In this document: positions 15,122 to 21,184 of the stretch, piece after piece
Position numbering within the stretch: the stretch's first letter is position 1
Layout of the letters: each line of letters opens with the position of its first letter
NCBI GenBank assembly: GCA_964423175.1
Contig: CAYRDM010000008.1
Span: forward strand, 1 to 22,941
DNA: 22,941 bases
Direction of reading: 5' to 3'
Origin: JBGQJN01 sp964423175
GTDB lineage: Bacteria > Patescibacteriota > Minisyncoccia > 2-02-FULL-40-12 > IGHO2-01-FULL-4-A
Program-made: the position numbers and the translations under genes
The notes under the pieces: generated by a model
The model's input: the letters and a program-made list of their open reading frames with translations, nothing else
What the model was told of the DNA's origin: nothing
Databases searched by the model: none

Positions 15122-15667
15122 ATGCAGGTAAATGAACCAAGAAAATTCGAAGATATTGTGAATGACTACCAGAGAGACTTGGTAAATTTTCATTACCGCT
15201 TTGTTAATAATAGAATGGAGGCCGAGGATTTAGCCCAGGAGACGTTTATAAAGGCTTACAAGAAATTCCATACTTTAAATGAGCCTAATAAATTAAAGAG
15301 CTGGCTATTCAGTATCGCTAGAAATACTGTTATAGATTTTTTTAGAAGAAACAAAAATAAGCCGTTTGCTCTTGATACAACTATTTTAGAAAATATCCCG
15401 GAGACCACAGCCGTTGATTATCAGGACAAGGTTGCGAATCTAGAAGTTTCAAAGGAACTTGATAAATGCATAGAGCAATTAGTAAAAGAGGACAGGGCAA
15501 TTATAAAACTTCTTTATTATGATGGATTTTCATATAAAGAAATATGTGAGCTTTTGAATATCAATCAAAATACATTAAAAAGTCGGCTTCATAGAGCGAG
15601 AAAAATATTGCTTACGGCGATACGTGACAGTGTAGTTCTTGCAGAAACCGTTTTAGAATATGAATAA
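15122..15667 (+). CDS. ECF (sigma-70 family, group 4) RNA polymerase sigma factor
   Basis: A 181-residue sigma factor with only regions 2 and 4. Region 2 covers about residues 10-80: LVNFHYRFVNNRMEAEDLAQETFIKAYKKF, then LKSWLFSIARNTVIDFFRR, which includes the -10 melting and recognition helices. Region 4 covers about 118-172: EQLVKEDRAIIKLLYYDGFSYKEICELLNINQNTLKSRLHRARK, a helix-turn-helix for the -35. The linker is short and there is no C-terminal extension. It redirects RNA polymerase to stress or envelope genes in well-studied relatives; the regulon here is unknown. Its 3' end overlaps the next gene by 8 nt, the usual sigma/anti-sigma coupling. The ATG at 15122 follows AT-rich sequence without a Shine-Dalgarno. 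The 236-nt structured gap before it could carry its regulation. Confidence 0.93.
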   Translation: MQVNEPRKFEDIVNDYQRDLVNFHYRFVNNRMEAEDLAQETFIKAYKKFHTLNEPNKLKSWLFSIARNTVIDFFRRNKNKPFALDTTILENIPETTAVDYQDKVANLEVSKELDKCIEQLVKEDRAIIKLLYYDGFSYKEICELLNINQNTLKSRLHRARKILLTAIRDSVVLAETVLEYE

Positions 15668-16058
15668 TTTAGAAGAAGAAAAATTAGATGATTTAATCAG
15701 AGCAAAGATAGGTGTTTTAGCTAAGACCCGTTATTTGATTGAACCATCAGCCGGTTTTACCGGCAAGGTAATGGCTAGAATTAACCATATAAACAGAAAG
15801 CGCCGTTGGGCAGGTTATTTGTTGACCGTTTTCATTTCGATGGCGCCACTTGCAATTAGGGAAATCTGGATGTTAATGCGTGGCAATTATTTTTCTGTTT
15901 CTTCTTGGCCTATGGGCAGGTTTATAGTTGAGATGTATAGATTTTTCGTTTCTCCGGCGGCTTTATATGTCTTGTTTACTTTGGGAGTTTTGGCTTTTAT
16001 TTTGCGAGCCAATAAGCTTCGTCGTAATCTAAACTACGATTTTATAAAAATAGCTTAG
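15660..16058 (+). CDS. Putative membrane anti-sigma factor
   Basis: A 132-residue protein whose ATG lies inside the end of the sigma gene. The N-terminal ~48 residues are cytoplasmic and helical (LDDLIRAKIGVLAKTRYLIEPSAGFTGKVMARI), a plausible sigma-binding segment. The pattern PSAGFTGKVMARI recalls the 'P-x-x-F-x-x-x-V-M' stretch common in anti-sigma proteins. Two hydrophobic segments follow, near residues 50-66 and 97-115, and the C-terminus is basic (NKLRRNL). The HxxxCxxC motif of zinc-binding anti-sigma factors is absent, so it would not be a redox sensor of the RsrA/ChrR kind. The role is inferred mainly from gene order and topology. A terminator follows 17 nt after the stop. Confidence 0.66.
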   Translation: MNNLEEEKLDDLIRAKIGVLAKTRYLIEPSAGFTGKVMARINHINRKRRWAGYLLTVFISMAPLAIREIWMLMRGNYFSVSSWPMGRFIVEMYRFFVSPAALYVLFTLGVLAFILRANKLRRNLNYDFIKIA

Positions 16059-16074
16059 TAAAATAAATTAAATA

Positions 16075-16113
16075 AAAATGGGCCCGGTTTAAAATCCGGG
16101 CCATTTTTATTTG
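16075..16113 (+). terminator. Terminator of the sigma/anti-sigma operon
   Basis: AAAAATGG-G-CCCGG (16075-16087, one bulged G) pairs with CCGGGCCATTTTT (16096-16108) around an 8-nt AT-rich loop and continues into a T-rich tail. It is a long GC-core hairpin and could stop transcription in both directions. Confidence 0.85.
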
Positions 16114-16123
16114 AGATATTTGA

Positions 16124-16152
16124 TTGACTAAGACAAGTTTGTGCGCCATAAT
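16124..16152 (+). promoter_or_regulatory. Sigma-70 promoter of tsaC
   Basis: TTGACT (16124-16129) and CATAAT (16147-16152) are spaced by 17 nt. The predicted start near 16159 gives a leader of about 19 nt to ATG 16178. This also argues that the in-frame TTG at 16124 is promoter sequence rather than a start codon. Confidence 0.66.
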
Positions 16153-16177
16153 CCACGCAAGAAGTTGCCATATTATA

Positions 16178-16819
16178 ATGAAAATAATATCTCTAGATTT
16201 GAATAAAGATTACACGCCAGTTTTACTGGAGGCTTTGCATGTTTTGAAGCACGGCGGGTCAATTGTTTATCCGACGGATACTGTTTATGGTTTGGGTGCC
16301 AATGCTTGTGAATATAGTTCCGTTGATCTAATTTTTAGGATTAAAAAGAGACCGATGACAAAACCCCTGCCTATAATTGCAAAAAATATGAAATGGGTCA
16401 GAGAGCTTGCTTTTGTGCCACCCAAGCTTGAGAAAAAATTGGAGACAATATGGCCGGGGGCGACAACAATAGTATTGCCCAAGAAAAAAATATTGCCGGC
16501 AATATTGACTTCGGATGGACCAAATGTTGGTATAAGAATACCCGACTTTGCTTTTACAGATAAACTTCTTGGCAAATTTGGTTATCCTTTAACATCCACG
16601 ATGGCTAATTTGTTAGGAGAAGATGCCGCCGGTGATATAAATAGCATTATTGAATCATTTCGTGGCCAAATCTGGAAACCAGATTTGATATTGGATGCTG
16701 GCAAATTACCTCAATCAAAACCATCGACTCTTTTGGATCTTTCCAAGATAAGACCCAAGATTCTAAGAGTCGGGCCCTCAAAACCGGAGCAAATAATGAA
16801 GATTTTAGATATCACTTAA
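16178..16819 (+). CDS. tsaC: L-threonylcarbamoyladenylate synthase (YrdC/TsaC family)
   Basis: A 213-residue YrdC-domain protein that makes threonylcarbamoyl-AMP from Thr, bicarbonate and ATP, the first step of the t6A37 modification of ANN-decoding tRNAs. Family blocks are GGSIVYPTDTVYGLGANA (about residues 27-44), IFRIKKRPMTKPLPII (with the K-x-R/S-P-L substrate motif), IWPGATTIVLP, GIRIPD and PLTSTMANLLGEDAAGD. The tail LLDLSKIRPKILRVG is typical. The Sua5 C-terminal extension is absent. ATG 16178 is preferred over the in-frame TTG 16124 because the family starts with MKIISLDL-like residues and because 16124 lies in a -35 box. It sits 18-36 nt before folD, probably in one transcript. Confidence 0.92.
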   Translation: MKIISLDLNKDYTPVLLEALHVLKHGGSIVYPTDTVYGLGANACEYSSVDLIFRIKKRPMTKPLPIIAKNMKWVRELAFVPPKLEKKLETIWPGATTIVLPKKKILPAILTSDGPNVGIRIPDFAFTDKLLGKFGYPLTSTMANLLGEDAAGDINSIIESFRGQIWKPDLILDAGKLPQSKPSTLLDLSKIRPKILRVGPSKPEQIMKILDIT

Positions 16820-16837
16820 ATTGAAGGAAGGCACTTA

Positions 16838-17689
16838 TTGTTATATCCTTATTTTATGATTATAGACGGTAAAAAAATTGCAGAGAAGCATTGGGTAGAG
16901 CTTGCCGAGAGGGTAAAAAAATTACAAAAATCTCCTAAACTTGCGGCTGTTTTAGTTGGTGATATTGGATCTTCAAAAAAATTTTTAGAACTCAAAAAAA
17001 CCGCTGCTGAAAAAATAGGAATAAATTGTAAGATTTATGAATTCGCGGGAGATATAACAACTCAAAATCTAAGAAAAGAGATTGTTAAAATATCAAAGGT
17101 GAGTACTAATGACGCGGTTATTGTTGAATTGCCGTTACCATCACAGATAAATAAACAATATATTTTAAATGCTATACCCCAAGACAAGGACGTGGATGTT
17201 TTGTCCGAAAAATCACAGGGTTCTTTTTGGGCGGGCAGGTCTGCTATCTATACACCAGCAGTTGAGGCATTGAATATTATTTTTGAGGATTATTCTATAA
17301 ATCTCAAAGGAAAGAATTGTGTCATTTTTGGCTATGGTCTCCTTGTGGGCAAACCTATAAGCCATTGGTTGTCAGAGAGGGGAGCAACGGTAAGTGTTAT
17401 CAACGAATTTACAATTAACCCTGTTGATATTTCCCGAAAAGCGGACATTATAATTTCTGGAGTAGGTAAGGCGAATTTGGTAAAATCAGATATGGTAAAA
17501 GATGAAGTCGTTGTCATCGACTTTGGTTATGAAAATTCAATGGGCAAGATGGTGGGGGATGTTGATTTCGGTAATGTCAGCAAAAAGGCTTCTTTAATAA
17601 CTCCGGTTCCCGGAGGGATCGGACCCTTAGTTGTTTTGTCTGTATTTAAAAATCTAGTAAAAATGATTGAAATAAAAAATGAACGCTAA
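16838..17689 (+). CDS. folD: FolD-like methylene-THF dehydrogenase/cyclohydrolase, divergent
   Basis: A protein of 283 residues from TTG 16838, or 277 from ATG 16856. TTG is kept because AAGGAAGG (about 16824-16831) lies 6 nt before it; the family start (MIIDGKKIAEK) fits the ATG. FolD interconverts 5,10-methylene-, methenyl- and 10-formyl-THF. Counted from the ATG, the catalytic Lys is present (K47 in FLELKKTAAEKIGI) and the active-site Asp is present (D114 in DKDVD). Several conserved positions differ: the Tyr before Lys is Phe, the QLPLP box is ELPLP (E91), the PCTPxG loop reads IYTPAVEA, and the NADP-binding GRSxxVGxP reads GYGLLVGKP. TPVPGGIGPL is conserved. Cofactor choice or one of the two activities may have changed. 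Its end overlaps the PAP2 gene by 11 nt. Confidence 0.85.
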   Translation: MLYPYFMIIDGKKIAEKHWVELAERVKKLQKSPKLAAVLVGDIGSSKKFLELKKTAAEKIGINCKIYEFAGDITTQNLRKEIVKISKVSTNDAVIVELPLPSQINKQYILNAIPQDKDVDVLSEKSQGSFWAGRSAIYTPAVEALNIIFEDYSINLKGKNCVIFGYGLLVGKPISHWLSERGATVSVINEFTINPVDISRKADIIISGVGKANLVKSDMVKDEVVVIDFGYENSMGKMVGDVDFGNVSKKASLITPVPGGIGPLVVLSVFKNLVKMIEIKNER

Positions 17690-18197
17690 AATCTTTTGGT
17701 TGTTAAACAATTTGAGCGGGAAGAATATCTGGCTCGACAGGCTTATCGTTTTTTTGGCTGCTTACTCCGGATATGTTTTGCTTGCTGTCCTGGTTTATAT
17801 TTGGTTTTTTAGAAAAGAAAATGGCGGCAGGTGGATTGTTTTTCTTTCGTTATTATCGGCTGCTATTTCCAGAGGATTAATAACGACCTTGATTAGACTG
17901 TTTTATCATCATCCAAGACCCTTCCTGGTTTTTTCGGACGCCAGAACTTTGTTAAGTGAAAGTGGCTATTCATTCCCTTCTGGGCATGCTTCTTTCTATT
18001 TCGCCATATCTATTGTGGTTTATTATTTCAATAAAAAATTAGGAAGTGTTTTTTTGGCCACTTCCTTGCTCATGGGTATCGCTAGGGTTTGCGCCGGGGT
18101 TCATTGGCCGGTTGATATTGTCGGGGGTGCCATTTTGGGAATAGCAGTTGGCTTTTTGGTTTGTAAAATACGGCCGACCAAGAATATTTCTATCTAG
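17679..18197 (+). CDS. PAP2 family membrane phosphatase
   Basis: A 172-residue, roughly five-helix membrane protein of the PAP2/BcrC type. The three phosphatase motifs are visible: RLFYHHPRP (motif 1, with Arg in place of the usual first Lys of K-x6-RP), PSGH (motif 2, in YSFPSGHASFYF) and RVCAGVHWPVD (motif 3, R-x5-H-x3-D). The catalytic His residues of motifs 2 and 3 and the Asp are intact. Small bacterial members commonly dephosphorylate undecaprenyl pyrophosphate, recycling the carrier lipid for cell-wall and glycan synthesis; other lipid phosphates are possible. ATG 17679 overlaps the end of folD by 11 nt. The gene ends the + strand run, facing the M48 gene across a shared hairpin. Confidence 0.9.
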   Translation: MNAKIFWLLNNLSGKNIWLDRLIVFLAAYSGYVLLAVLVYIWFFRKENGGRWIVFLSLLSAAISRGLITTLIRLFYHHPRPFLVFSDARTLLSESGYSFPSGHASFYFAISIVVYYFNKKLGSVFLATSLLMGIARVCAGVHWPVDIVGGAILGIAVGFLVCKIRPTKNISI

Positions 18198-18207
18198 CGC
18201 AGCAATT

Positions 18208-18226
18208 AAAAACCCCTTGAGGGGTT
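18208..18226 (-). terminator. Convergent terminator, chiefly for the M48 gene
   Basis: AACCCC (18211-18216) and GGGGTT (18221-18226) enclose TTGA. Read on the - strand the hairpin is followed by TTTTTAATT, a proper terminator. On the + strand it is followed by TTAATTAGG and would be weak. The M48 stop codon (18225-18227) overlaps the stem. Confidence 0.72.
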
Positions 18227-19274
18227 AATTAGGATCTCTTCTTTTGAGAGTAGGCCTGTCGTCTTTTTTATCTTCGTCTTTGTTTTTATCTTTTGAATCA
18301 TCTTTAGAATCTGATGCAGTGGCCGTGCGTCTTAGCGTTGGTTTGCTGGGATCGTTGGCAGTGCCCTTATTTTTTCTGTTGTATAATATTTCTAATCTTG
18401 CTTTTACATCATCGAATTCAGATGTAGTTACTATATGTTCGTCCCTTGCAGGTAGTTTTGCTATTTCTTCTTGAGTTTTTTTAATTCTGTCTGGTGTTTG
18501 TGGGTGAGAACTAAAAAGTTTAGATAAACTTCCGGCCCTTCTTTTTTCCTTTGCCTGTATTCTTTCAAAGAAGGTCGTAAAGGAAGTCGGATCATAGCCG
18601 GTTTTATACATATATTTTAATCCTAATTCGTCAGCTTCTCTTTCAAATCCTCTGGAAAATTTCAAAAAACTCATTGGGATTAACAAGCCAGATGCTTGAT
18701 AAGCGATGTAGGGACCTACCCCAGGCACGAAAATTAAGCCAAGGCGGGCCAGATTCATAATCTCGCCTCTAGTTGCACCACGTGTTCCATGCCTTGCCGC
18801 CACATGGGCAATTTCGTGAGCCATTACTCCGGCGAGTTCGGATTCGTCTTCTGCTTCAAAAAGTACGCCAGTGTTTACATAGAAGAAACCGCCGGGCAGA
18901 GCAAACGCGTTTATTTCATCAGAATCTATGACTTTTATGGTAAAGGGAACTTTGGCATCAGAATTTCTTACCAAATTCTGCCCAACCCTGTTTACAAATT
19001 CAGTTATGACAGGATCGCTCAGTATTTTAGACTGGCTTTCTACTTGTTGTGCCATTGCTTTTCCTATAGCTATTTCCTTTTCAATTGAATACCAATTAAT
19101 TCCTTTTCCAACTTCTTTTTCTTTTTTTTCTTCTTCCTGTTGTTTTTTATCTTTTTTAGAATCATTCTCTGTTTGGGCTGTGGGATCTTGGCTGTGAAGC
19201 GGCCCGGATATAGTCGGGGCAAACATAAGGCAGGGGAGTAACATAAAAGTAAAAAATTGTCTTGAGTCGAACAT
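18225..19274 (-). CDS. Secreted M48 family metalloprotease
   Basis: A 349-residue protein with an N-terminal signal sequence (FFTFMLLPCLMFAPTISGPLHS, about residues 7-29). A Lys/Glu-rich spacer follows, then the M48 peptidase domain. The zinc motif HEIAH is at residues 153-157 (VMAHEIAHVAARH), and the third ligand is Glu211 in the E-x-x-x-D motif (FEREADELGLKY). FSSHPQTPDRI is the usual M48 C-terminal block. The last ~70 residues are highly charged and Asp/Lys-rich, probably disordered. The layout resembles BepA/Oma1-like soluble M48 proteases that act in the envelope; membrane tethering by an uncleaved signal anchor is possible. The ATG is preceded by GAGGTG 5 nt upstream and by an excellent promoter at 19304-19332. 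Confidence 0.92.
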   Translation of the reverse strand: MFDSRQFFTFMLLPCLMFAPTISGPLHSQDPTAQTENDSKKDKKQQEEEKKEKEVGKGINWYSIEKEIAIGKAMAQQVESQSKILSDPVITEFVNRVGQNLVRNSDAKVPFTIKVIDSDEINAFALPGGFFYVNTGVLFEAEDESELAGVMAHEIAHVAARHGTRGATRGEIMNLARLGLIFVPGVGPYIAYQASGLLIPMSFLKFSRGFEREADELGLKYMYKTGYDPTSFTTFFERIQAKEKRRAGSLSKLFSSHPQTPDRIKKTQEEIAKLPARDEHIVTTSEFDDVKARLEILYNRKNKGTANDPSKPTLRRTATASDSKDDSKDKNKDEDKKDDRPTLKRRDPN

Positions 19275-19303
19275 TTATCACCTCATTTCAAAGACCTCAT
19301 CAA

Positions 19304-19332
19304 AGTATAGATTTTGTGGTGATTTGTGTCAA
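19304..19332 (-). promoter_or_regulatory. Sigma-70 promoter of the M48 protease gene
   Basis: On the - strand TTGACA (19332-19327) and TATACT (19309-19304) are spaced by exactly 17 nt. The start should lie near 19298, giving a ~24-nt leader with GAGGTG before the ATG at 19274. The -35 box directly continues the T run of the upstream terminator. Confidence 0.85.
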
Positions 19333-19360
19333 AAAAATAATCGCCGGCTGGCGATTATTT
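19330..19360 (-). terminator. Terminator of the 19355 membrane protein gene
   Basis: A perfect 11-bp stem AAATAATCGCC (19335-19345)/GGCGATTATTT (19350-19360) with a GGCT loop. On the - strand it is followed by seven T residues. The gene's stop codon (19355-19357) is inside the stem, and the T run merges with the next -35 box. Confidence 0.88.
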
Positions 19361-20098
19361 TAAGTTTATTTTAATTGATCCGAAATGAGTTGGTTGTGGA
19401 TGATGAGGGTCAAATACTTTTGGAATCCATGCAAATATGGGAGTGAATAAGGCCGGTAGAAATACCATGAGTATATAGTGATAAAATTTTGGCTTTTTTG
19501 CACCACGTTCTTCGGCTGTCGGTATGCAATATGCGGGAAGAAAAATCATTAAACCGTAAACAAATATCCATGTTCCAAATTCTAAAATGTGTTGGGCGCC
19601 GCCATATGACATTTCTGCAAATACGCCAGTGATTCCAAAAATGAGAAAAACTGAGAAAGCTTTGAAGTCGTATCTTTTCAGTGCCAAAGACCAGAATAAA
19701 AAAGCTCCCAGGAAATTTATTACACTGTGAAAGAAAATGACATCAAAAAAATTTGTTGAAGCGGTTATATATACCTGGCCGATCTTTTGACCAAAAACGG
19801 GCGCCAGATTCGTCATGAAAGTAGTAATGACCTCCTCGAGCATGGAAAGTAGGGTTACAAAAATAAAAAACTTAAGTTGCCATGGTAATTTTATTCGCAA
19901 AACGACACCTCTTATTTTATCGCGGAATTTATACATCAAGCCCCCGCAAATTATCACCCAAAGGATTATTAATCCCCATACCATTCCCATGACTGCAAGC
20001 ATTGCCGGATTCCCTAATGAAAATAGGGTTACTGCAAAATTAGAAAGCAGAAGCCAAGAGCCAAGTAGAATTATGAATATTTTTTTAGCCTTATCCAT
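19355..20098 (-). CDS. Multi-pass membrane protein, unknown function
   Basis: A 247-residue protein with about six to seven hydrophobic segments, near residues 7-27, 33-53, 75-92, 128-142, 148-165, 176-190 and 205-222. I do not recognise the family. A Glu pair in the third segment (LLSMLEEVITTF), together with FFHSVINFLGA and FGITGVFAEMSYGGA, gives conserved-looking polar residues within membrane helices. This is faintly reminiscent of CPBP-type intramembrane proteases, but the diagnostic EExxxR and HxxxN/D spacing is not met, so that reading is weak. The C-terminus contains DPHHPQPTHFG. The ATG has no Shine-Dalgarno and lies in AT-rich sequence downstream of tRNA-Leu and a hairpin. The stop lies in the terminator stem. 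Confidence 0.7.
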   Translation of the reverse strand: MDKAKKIFIILLGSWLLLSNFAVTLFSLGNPAMLAVMGMVWGLIILWVIICGGLMYKFRDKIRGVVLRIKLPWQLKFFIFVTLLSMLEEVITTFMTNLAPVFGQKIGQVYITASTNFFDVIFFHSVINFLGAFLFWSLALKRYDFKAFSVFLIFGITGVFAEMSYGGAQHILEFGTWIFVYGLMIFLPAYCIPTAEERGAKKPKFYHYILMVFLPALFTPIFAWIPKVFDPHHPQPTHFGSIKINLK

Positions 20099-20119
20099 TT
20101 AATATAAATATTAGCAAAT

Positions 20120-20142
20120 ATCGTGCTTCAAGTTAGCACGAT
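20120..20142 (-). terminator. Hairpin downstream of tRNA-Leu
   Basis: ATCGTGCT (20120-20127) pairs with AGCACGAT (20135-20142), an 8-bp stem with a 7-nt loop, 17 nt after the tRNA CCA end on the - strand. Only a short, broken T run follows (ATTTGC), so it may be a weak terminator or a 3'-end processing structure. Confidence 0.5.
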
Positions 20143-20158
20143 TTGTGAATTTCCTTTC

Positions 20159-20244
20159 TGGTGCCCAGGGCGAGACTCGAACTCGCAAGCCCTTGCGGGC
20201 GGAGGATTTTAAGTCCTCTGCGTATACCATTCCGCCACCTGGGC
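20159..20244 (-). tRNA. tRNA-Leu (anticodon UAA)
   Basis: A complete type II tRNA on the - strand. The acceptor GCCCAGG/CCTGGGC has a discriminator A and an encoded CCA (20161-20159). The D arm is GCG...CGC with GG in the loop. The anticodon stem GAGGA/TCCTC holds loop CTTAAAA, with anticodon TAA at 20211-20209. The long variable arm is GCCC-GCAA-GGGC, and the T arm is GCGAG-TTCGAGT-CTCGC. The long variable arm, discriminator A and TAA anticodon together identify leucine. No usable promoter lies directly upstream: a TATTAT abuts the 5' end, too close to serve. It is therefore probably processed from a longer transcript. Confidence 0.97.
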
Positions 20245-20280
20245 ATAATATCTCGGCATAGCCTCGATCAAAAAATCATT

Positions 20281-20350
20281 CCAGGTGGCGGCCAGAACAA
20301 CTTTTTGTTGTTCGTGAAATGTTGTCCTGCATCACATTTCACCCACCTGG
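20281..20350 (-). ncRNA. 70-nt three-way-junction element beside tRNA-Leu
   Basis: Three stems fit together almost without spare bases. The outer stem is CCAGGTGG (20281-20288)/CCACCTGG (20343-20350). Hairpin 1 is GAACAAC (20295-20301)/GTTGTTC (20307-20313) with a T5 loop. Hairpin 2 is GTGAAATGT (20314-20322)/ACATTTCAC (20334-20342). Hairpin 1, hairpin 2 and the outer 3' arm are directly adjacent; only CGGCCA is unpaired at the junction. The outer arms copy or complement the 5' end of tRNA-Leu. It lies between the RfbA-type gene and tRNA-Leu in their shared direction. Whether it acts as RNA, as a terminator (TTTTTT lies 6 nt beyond it on the - strand) or as a DNA element is not known. Confidence 0.5.
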
Positions 20351-20368
20351 GCATGGTAGAATCCTAGC

Positions 20369-21082
20369 TTATTTTTTTGTTTTTTTCAAAGCCCAATTTA
20401 TAGATAATGCTAAAGAATCAAACGTGCCGGCATCTGACCAAAATCCTTTAACAAATTCTGCCTGCATCTGATTCTTGACTATATAGGCGTTGTTAACATC
20501 TGTTATTTCTAATTCGCCTCGGCCAGATGGTTTGAGTTTTTTGACTATCTTAAAGACGTTTGCATCATATTGATAGAGTCCGGTTACTGCATATGGGCTT
20601 GGTGCTTGTTTGGGCTTTTCAAGTATTTTGGAGACTTTTTTATTTTTGATTATAGCAACACCAAAACGTTCCGGATCATTAACTTCTTTAAGAAATATTC
20701 TCGCGCCTTTTCTAAAGTTTTTGACAGCTTTGTTTATATTATCTTCAAAAATATTGTCACCCAAGATTACGGTTATTGGCTTGCTGTCCGCGAAGTCTTC
20801 TGCCAGAAGTAACGCTTGAGCAATACCACCCGCCTCATCTTGCACTTTGTAAGAGAATTTGGCACCGTAGTCTTTGCCAGAACCAAGGTATTCAATGAAG
20901 TCACCCGCATGATCACGGCCCGAGACAATCAAAATTTCTTTGATGCCAGATTTTAAAAGTGTTTGCAGAGGATATTCAATCATTGCTCGATTGAATATCG
21001 GTAGGAGGTGTTTGTTGGTTAGTTGTGTTAGGGGTAGCAAGCGAGTGCCTTTGCCACCAGCAAGAATTATGCCCTTAGTCAT
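20369..21082 (-). CDS. rfbA: RfbA-type glucose-1-phosphate thymidylyltransferase
   Basis: A 237-residue sugar-phosphate nucleotidyltransferase. The N-terminal nucleotide loop is GIILAGGKGTRLLPLT, followed by NKHLLPIFNRAMIEYPL, which matches the RfbA 'K-x-L-L-P-V-Y-D-K-P-M-I-Y-Y-P-L' block. The metal Asp is in ILGDNIF. EKPKQAPSPYAVTGLYQYD and GRGELEITDVN are also characteristic. The product would be dTDP-glucose (or a related NDP-sugar) for surface glycans. It is shorter than RfbA of enteric bacteria (~290 residues), lacking the C-terminal helical extension, as in the short form common in CPR and archaea. ATG 21082 is chosen because the upstream in-frame ATG 21133 would run into tRNA-Cys. No Shine-Dalgarno is seen. 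Confidence 0.88.
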   Translation of the reverse strand: MTKGIILAGGKGTRLLPLTQLTNKHLLPIFNRAMIEYPLQTLLKSGIKEILIVSGRDHAGDFIEYLGSGKDYGAKFSYKVQDEAGGIAQALLLAEDFADSKPITVILGDNIFEDNINKAVKNFRKGARIFLKEVNDPERFGVAIIKNKKVSKILEKPKQAPSPYAVTGLYQYDANVFKIVKKLKPSGRGELEITDVNNAYIVKNQMQAEFVKGFWSDAGTFDSLALSINWALKKTKK

Positions 21083-21104
21083 ATCGAAGTTAGAGATTAT
21101 TTTG

Positions 21105-21176
21105 AGGCGCAGACGGGAATCGAACCCGTGCATCGCGGTTTTGCAGACCGCAGCGTTTCCACTTCGCCACTGCGCC
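21105..21176 (-). tRNA. tRNA-Cys (anticodon GCA)
   Basis: A complete cloverleaf on the - strand. The acceptor is GGCGCAG/CTGCGCC with discriminator T, as expected for cysteine. The D arm is GCG...CGC with GG in the loop. The anticodon stem GCGGT/ACCGC holds loop CTGCAAA, with anticodon GCA at 21144-21142. The variable loop is GATGC, and the T arm is ACGGG-TTCGATT-CCCGT. The CCA end is not encoded (CAAA follows), unlike tRNA-Leu nearby. It begins 8 nt after the rbfA stop and is probably cut from the infB-rbfA transcript. Confidence 0.97.
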
Positions 21177-21184
21177 GGTTAAAT

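Noticed and set aside
16124..16177. N-terminal extension of TsaC from TTG 16124
   Set aside because: The 18 extra residues do not resemble the YrdC family, and 16124-16129 is a good -35 box with a -10 at 17 nt; ATG 16178 gives the expected family N-terminus.
16174..16179. TATAAT at the tsaC start as a -10 box
   Set aside because: No -35 at a suitable distance, and it would start transcription inside the coding sequence.
19355..20098. CPBP/ABI intramembrane protease
   Set aside because: There is an EE pair and an FFH segment, but the spacing and the later His/Asn motif do not match; left as an unknown membrane protein.
20245..20280. Promoter TTGATC-15-TATTAT directly before tRNA-Leu
   Set aside because: The -10 abuts the tRNA 5' end, so the start would fall inside the mature tRNA; the spacer is also short.
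20159..20354. attL/attR pair at tRNA-Leu (12-nt direct repeat CCACCTGGGCAT at 20235 and 20343)
   Set aside because: The repeats are only 108 nt apart and enclose no integrase or cargo; the copies match the tRNA 5' end, not the 3' end usually used by integrases.
21083..21133. N-terminal extension of the RfbA-type protein from ATG 21133
   Set aside because: It would read into tRNA-Cys; the nucleotide-binding start MTKGIILAGG at 21082 is the family N-terminus.
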